Under the pieces are notes generated by a model. The model ran no database searches, was not told the origin of the DNA, and saw only the letters and a list, made by a program, of their open reading frames with translations. From assembly GCA_000226015.1 (NCBI GenBank), contig JH153089.1:54814-101103 (forward strand): a stretch of 46,290 nt of DNA, in the 5' to 3' direction. Below are positions 41,067 through 46,290 of this stretch, in pieces; the stretch's first letter is position 1, and each line of letters opens with the position of its first letter. Both the position numbers and the translations under genes were made by a program. Origin of the DNA: Mnemiopsis leidyi. Its lineage: Eukaryota; Ctenophora; Tentaculata; Lobata; Bolinopsidae.

Positions 41067-43775
41067 AATAGTTCCTTTTAGCATCTATGAAACGAAATAT
41101 TTTAGAAATAAAGTCGTTAATCGGTGGAATTACTCGAAACAACATCGTTGACCGTTGTTACGATTCGTTTTAGGCTTAGCTTTGTGTACAAATATTATCA
41201 TGGTAACTGCGTAATTGCGTGTCTTGCAGTACAACTACATCAGTAACATTGATACGATTTTAATTGTTGATTGTTAAAACGTTCAACGCGTTGTTGGTAA
41301 GTGGAAGTTGCCTTATAGGGTAAAGTGGAAGTGGCAGTGGCACCATGGCATGGCAGTTTCTGTTTAATTATTCAATAACAAGACATATTAAATTTTAACA
41401 CTTTCAGCTCAGTATAGTTTGTTTCCTGTTCTATCAATTTCATCCTTAAGTTAGTGTTGTTATGATCAGCATCATTTTAGTTTCATATTTCAAATAAAAA
41501 TTAATGTTCTTAGAGTTATAGAGCAACTAGACTCTAACTCTGATCCTAAATTAGACTTAGAGTCTATGAACTACTACGAGTCACGAGATCCAGGTATGAC
41601 TTAATTGAGCTAAGGAGTAAGGTTGTGCATAAACATCTACTTAAGAACAAGTAGACTTGCGCACTTAATTGCAGTAGTTGCAGACAGTTTTAATTGCAAG
41701 CTGACTTCTGCCTATTTTTTCTGAATGAATCAGAAGTAACTTCTGATATAGCGGTTAACACTGAGCCTGCATAACTAGTAATTCAGACAAAATAATATCT
41801 GCAGCCACGAATATAACTACTTGAGTACTAGTTTATTATAGCATTACTACAACTATAAATTAACAAGTACTCCAGCATTTCTTCTCGTGGTCGCACTCCT
41901 AGTCCTACTTGTTACTTACTAAACCAGTATGGCCCGTACTTATTACTATAAATGACCTGTAGCTGTGATTGTGATATTAATTGTAGTTCATGGACAGTCT
42001 TTCAGATACTTGATCATTATTTTTTGCCTATGCGCTATATAATTATAAATGACTCGGAAGAATTATGACCATTATTGCACATTCATGGTATAAATTTTAG
42101 TGCAATAGCAATGTCCTGTTAAGGTTATTATCATTTAAACAATGTTCTGCAAAAATGACCAATAAAATGAAAATGTCATTGTCATGTGATTGTTATTCGT
42201 CGTTCAATGCGTTCAATGCAGTGCGGTCATAAATAATTATTGATTACTTTCCTATTACTTCCTATATGTCCGGAATTATTGATTATTTTGAGGTTACTAG
42301 GTTACAACCTGAACTACAAGTTAATAACACGGAGCTGGCCTGGGTATGAACATGAACAAACAAAGCCTTATCATGTTCCCTGTCTCAACAGACAAGGACT
42401 GTGTCAATAACCTGAACTACCACCAATGACCAGTACCACCACAAGTGCAGTACTTTTAACAATAGCTCCAGACGCGTATGTGCTTCGTTCCGCTGCGTCT
42501 CCTCTACTTGTTACAGAGACTTTCGGCGGTGACAGTCACTGCCGGCTTTCCTTGCTTTTAGTTTAATCGAGCTGCTGTAGCTCAAGCTGCACGTTTTGTT
42601 CACGATCAGAGTATGTTTTGTGAAAGTTTTTCTTTGCTGAAATGTTCCGGATTGGAATGTTGTTTTGGAAGAGGAAAAGTAGAGCCTTCACACAAGCTGG
42701 AAGTGGAACCAGAGGAACTGAGTAAGAAATGATAATTTGTGTGAATCGTGATTACTGTATATCAGTATGCTATAGTACCTTATAGTTATCGTACTCAGTC
42801 TCATAGTTATCACGGACATAACTGATCGCATGCTGGAGTTAACTTGAGTCCGCAAAAATATCTATATCATTATCAATATCATCGATTATTTTTTTCATAT
42901 CAGCGGCATTAATGTCTGTGAGCATTAATTATTATTTTTTATAAGGCTTTCACTTATAAGTGTCAACATTCCATGATTGTCAATGTTTAAACTGACGAAA
43001 AATCAGTTATAAATTTGGCTCTTAAATTGCGAAATGCAATGTTGTTAAAGATAGTCATAGTGATACAAGTCCTAAATGCCAATTAAATCTTGAATCTGTT
43101 TGAATATCAATCCATTCATGCCCGAGATTATTGATGATTAAGTTCGTGAAAACTTATGTCCACAAGGAAAACTATGAGTATAACACGTATTCTGTGATGA
43201 TCATGTCCGATACGGTAACTGTCTACAGACACAGTTGCAAGTTGCAGTGTCGCTATGATCCTATGAGTTTGATCTTTTCAGCTGTAAGTGTAATGAATTC
43301 GGCCAAAAGATGTAGATCTAGAATCTATGACGACTTCTAATCAAATTTTTTGAGCCTTTTTTCTGTCTACAAACTTTTGAAAGTGTTTCTGTGACATATT
43401 ATAAGTAATATTTCTACATTCTTCTATAGTTGTTAAGTTCTTCTATTAAGTACATTTTTATTATGTACATTTCTTTATTTCTACGTTTCTTCATCTTAAT
43501 GATCAGTTAACTGCTTGCTGCTGTCTCAGTTTGTGATACTGCTAGTTATAGTCTTTTGTTCCGGAAATCGTACTTGTAATAATTATCTATTGAAGTAACT
43601 CAAATTCAGAATTCACTCTGTTGATTCATCCTTCACTTGAACTTTCAGTCACTGTCAAGACCAATTATATTTGTGAAACTAAAATCAAAAGCCACTCCAT
43701 CATGCTTATAAAATCATACGTTAATATTCAAATGTTTATTTAGAGTCCTACTCCTATACATTTATTTATGTTTTC
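41067..43775. other. AT-rich intergenic region
   Basis: I see no supported gene, RNA or structured repeat. The open frame at 43131-43340 is short and matches nothing known to me. Confidence 0.4.
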
Positions 43776-44290
43776 GGGGTCGTTCACATATGACGTCAGC
43801 GAATTTTCGGTAATTTTTACCCCCTTCCCTTCCCCCCCCCCCCTCCTGTCATCATTCGTCATCATGACAAACCCCACGGCCCCCGCTAAATGTTAGAGGT
43901 AAATTACCATAATGACATCATCACAGTCGGAACCCCCTTCCTTAATGTCAAAAACTTGATTTTTGGCCTTATAATTTGCAGTCATTTTTGAAATTTTTAT
44001 AGTTATACTATTAAACCATTGAAAAGACAGTATTTCACCAGATTTCTGAATCAGAATTTTTACAGAAAATTTTCCTTCTGATCTTGTAAAATTTAGATAA
44101 AAATTTTCAAAAAATTTCAAAAAAATCCTATAAATACTAAAAATTTTGATGAAATCATCATTGGCCAAACACCCTCCCTCCTCGTCATCAATCGTCATCA
44201 TTTGGAAACCCCCTCCCCCCCAGGTGATGACGTCATATGTGAATGCCATGATTCATGAAATATAATTTCTTGTTCTTTTTGAACGACCCC
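43776..44290. mobile_element. MITE, copy 1 of the GGGGTCGTTCACATATGACGTCA family
   Basis: Left end GGGGTCGTTCACATATGACG; the right side has GACGTCATATGTGAA followed by GAACGACCCC at the very end. The inside is AT-rich with C runs and a CATCATTCGTCATCATGACA motif. A shorter relative lies at 44860-45244. No transposase is present. Confidence 0.85.
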
Positions 44291-44859
44291 TTATAAGTAT
44301 AAGTCCCGCTCTGCACTAGAAGCTGGAAATATAAAAACGCAGTAACGCGTGACTCGAGAGTTGGTAAAGTTTGTTCTGCATCACCATGAATATGATCAGT
44401 CATGTGTTAAAATCATTTTGTTTTTTACTGCGTTACTGTTACCAGAAGGTTTTTTCAGCTCAGCTGTTCCACCATTTTTGTTGATCAAAACCTGTATCAT
44501 GTTGAGGGTGGTTCACACATAACCTCCACCAACGGTTATACCTATACGCGCAATGAAGAGTCATGTACTCACAGTCATACTCATAGCAATGAACCTCAAA
44601 ACCCCCAGCCCCTCTGTTAACGTAGTTATAAACCCCTTGAGAGCGAAGGTTTAAATTTCAACGTTTAAGTATTGAATCACGCCATGGTCAATGGTTTTAA
44701 ACTTGAAGTACTTATATTACTACTACTTTTTGAACAAGTGATTGCAACCTAAATTTACTGTAACCGAACGTTAAGATATAATTACGACATATCATTGATT
44801 AGTGTGGTTTACAAATAACGTATCGTTACAGATACTGTATCGTTTGCTTTAGACTATAA

Positions 44860-45244
44860 GGGGTCGTTCACATATGACGTCAGCAAATTTTCGGTAATTT
44901 TTACCCCCCTCCCCCCACTTCGTCATCATTCATCATCATGACAAACCCCCCCCCCTAAATGTCAGAGGTAAATTAACATAATGACATCATCACAGTCAGA
45001 ACCCCCCATGTCGAAAAACTTGATTTTTGGTCTTTTAATTTGCAGTAATTTTTGAATTTTTTAATACGATGTCAGTGAAAACACAGTATTTCACCAGATT
45101 TCTGAATCAGAATTTTTACTTGACAATTTTTCTTCAGATTTTGTAAAATTCTGATAAAAATTTTCAAAAGAAATCAAAAAATTTTCAAAAAAAGTCCTAT
45201 AAATCCTAAAAAGTTTTTGATGACATCATCATGTAAACGACCCC
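44860..45244. mobile_element. MITE, copy 2 of the GGGGTCGTTCACATATGACGTCA family
   Basis: Same left end (GGGGTCGTTCACATATGACG) and same internal order as 43776-44290: TTTTCGGTAATTTTTACCCC, TCATCATGACAAACC, AATGACATCATCACAGTC, then ACTTGATTTTTGG and TTTCACCAGATTTCTGAATC. It ends ATGTAAACGACCCC. It is 130 bp shorter than copy 1. Both lie in the same orientation. Confidence 0.85.
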
Positions 45245-46194
45245 TAACTATTTGCTGTTTGGCAATGATCCTAATCGGCCGGAGCATGGTTCATACGTCA
45301 TGGCAATGTTTCATTTCAATGGTAATTAATCAGTTACTCCCATACCGGCATGATTGCCAAGTATGGGACATGATTTTATTCTGGCTAAAATCAGTTTTGA
45401 GGAAGCTTACATGATCTATATCTGCAATCTACATCTGTAATATACATTGGGCTCTGCGACAAATGAGAAACCGCGGTATTATGTTTACACCGTAAATTAT
45501 AAATTGATTATATTCATAATTATTTTGCAGTTTTCGATCGTACAACTTATACAGGTGAAGAAACTTTTAGTTTGCTTCAACTGTTTAAATCTATAAAAGT
45601 ATAATGAAGTAATGGAATTGAAATATGCACGTTGCAGCGCCAGCTGTACTGACATCGACCGGTCACCATTGTGCCAAAAAGGTTGTAATTTTTCTCTTTT
45701 TTTAGAATTCAACCGCTCAGTTTTTTAAAAACGCTTGCAATATTACAATTATCGTCGGCAGTCTGGCACAACACAGCGTCGTTATCATGATCATCATCAA
45801 ACCATGTACTTGTAGGTTGATAACATATACTGTCGCGGCCATCACGCATTTCTGGCCTGGCATTTCTGGCCTTTCAAAGAAACTCTAGACGCGTATCTTC
45901 TGTTAAATCATCAATAAGATAACTGTGAATAGTGCGAATTGATGCATCAGACGTACGTATGATCACCGAGAGTCCAACTTCAAGTCCATCGCCTGGGAAA
46001 GGAACCAAAATAAATTGTATATAGGTACATTTTATTCAGGTTCCTTTCCCTGGTTATACCTAATTGTTATAAGTGTACATGTACCTCATAGTCTATAGTT
46101 TTCTGTTCGCCACTCGCCAGTATAAACTTAAAAGAACTATAAACTTTTTATAAATAAACTTTTAAAGAATGTCTTATAAATATTTGTAATAGAT
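45245..46194. other. AT-rich terminal spacer
   Basis: The only structure seen is an inverted repeat GGGAAAGGAACC...GGTTCCTTTCCC (about 45996-46051, 12-bp arms, about 32-base loop). No gene is supported. Confidence 0.5.
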
Positions 46195-46290
46195 CGATGA
46201 GCATTGAACATTTTGGCATATGCATTTAAAAGGTTTTTAGTAAAATCAATATTGATCATCGATGACTCATCGATGATCGTATATTGATCA
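46195..46290. repeat. ATCGATGATC repeat family, second copy, cut by window end
   Basis: TTTGGCATATGCATTTAAAA followed by TTGATCATCGATGACTCATC repeats the opening of the tract at 25998-26080. The element continues past the window. Confidence 0.75.

Overview
This is a stretch of animal (metazoan) nuclear DNA, not a prokaryotic or viral window. Every recognisable gene except two is split by GT-AG introns. The base composition is AT-rich, and tRNA-derived SINE, LINE, hAT and MITE-type repeats fill the spaces. The gene set (amyloid-precursor family, ELOVL6-type elongase, PAM16/Magmas, PLPP6-type phosphatase, POLD3, membrane-anchored CAP proteins) fits an invertebrate, possibly a cnidarian or another early-branching marine animal. 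Species cannot be fixed from the sequence alone. All exon joins below were worked out by hand from splice signals, reading phase and protein-family resemblance, and every join kept the frame.

Layout. 622-2997 (+): 3' part of an amyloid precursor protein (APP) family gene, with part of the E2-like region, the transmembrane segment and a GFENPSY tail; its 5' part lies outside the window or is not recognisable. 6398-10125 (-): complete 7-exon ELOVL6-type very-long-chain fatty acid elongase (about 297 aa). 12610-13520 (-): complete 4-exon PAM16/Magmas (about 115 aa). 14034-14612 (-): single-exon PAP2/PLPP6-type lipid phosphatase (192 aa). 14650-21700: repeat-rich tract with a palindromic dispersed repeat, decayed LINE fragments, and a hAT remnant carrying CCCGGT arrays and a short assembly gap. 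21714-27883 (+): complete 11-exon POLD3, the DNA polymerase delta third subunit (about 433 aa), with two PCNA-binding motifs. 27884-31872: no convincing gene; one LTR-like tract. 31873-34170 (+): 7-exon single C2H2 zinc-finger protein of unknown role, with a GC-AG intron. 34700-35560 and 35994-36860 (-): tandem intronless pair of signal-peptide, CAP-domain, transmembrane proteins with a shared promoter-like motif. 36861-46290: gene-poor and repeat-rich (66-bp and 21-bp minisatellites, long perfect hairpin, paired MITEs, ATCGATGATC palindromic tract).

The genes do not form one pathway. They are neighbouring housekeeping and membrane genes (lipid elongation, mitochondrial import, lipid dephosphorylation, replication). 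The only evident functional cluster is the CAP pair. I found no convincing evidence of a wholly new molecular system. The strongest novelty leads are the shared motif upstream of the CAP pair, the hairpin-bearing dispersed repeat family, and the CRE/E-box-like repeat inside a coding exon of the zinc-finger gene.
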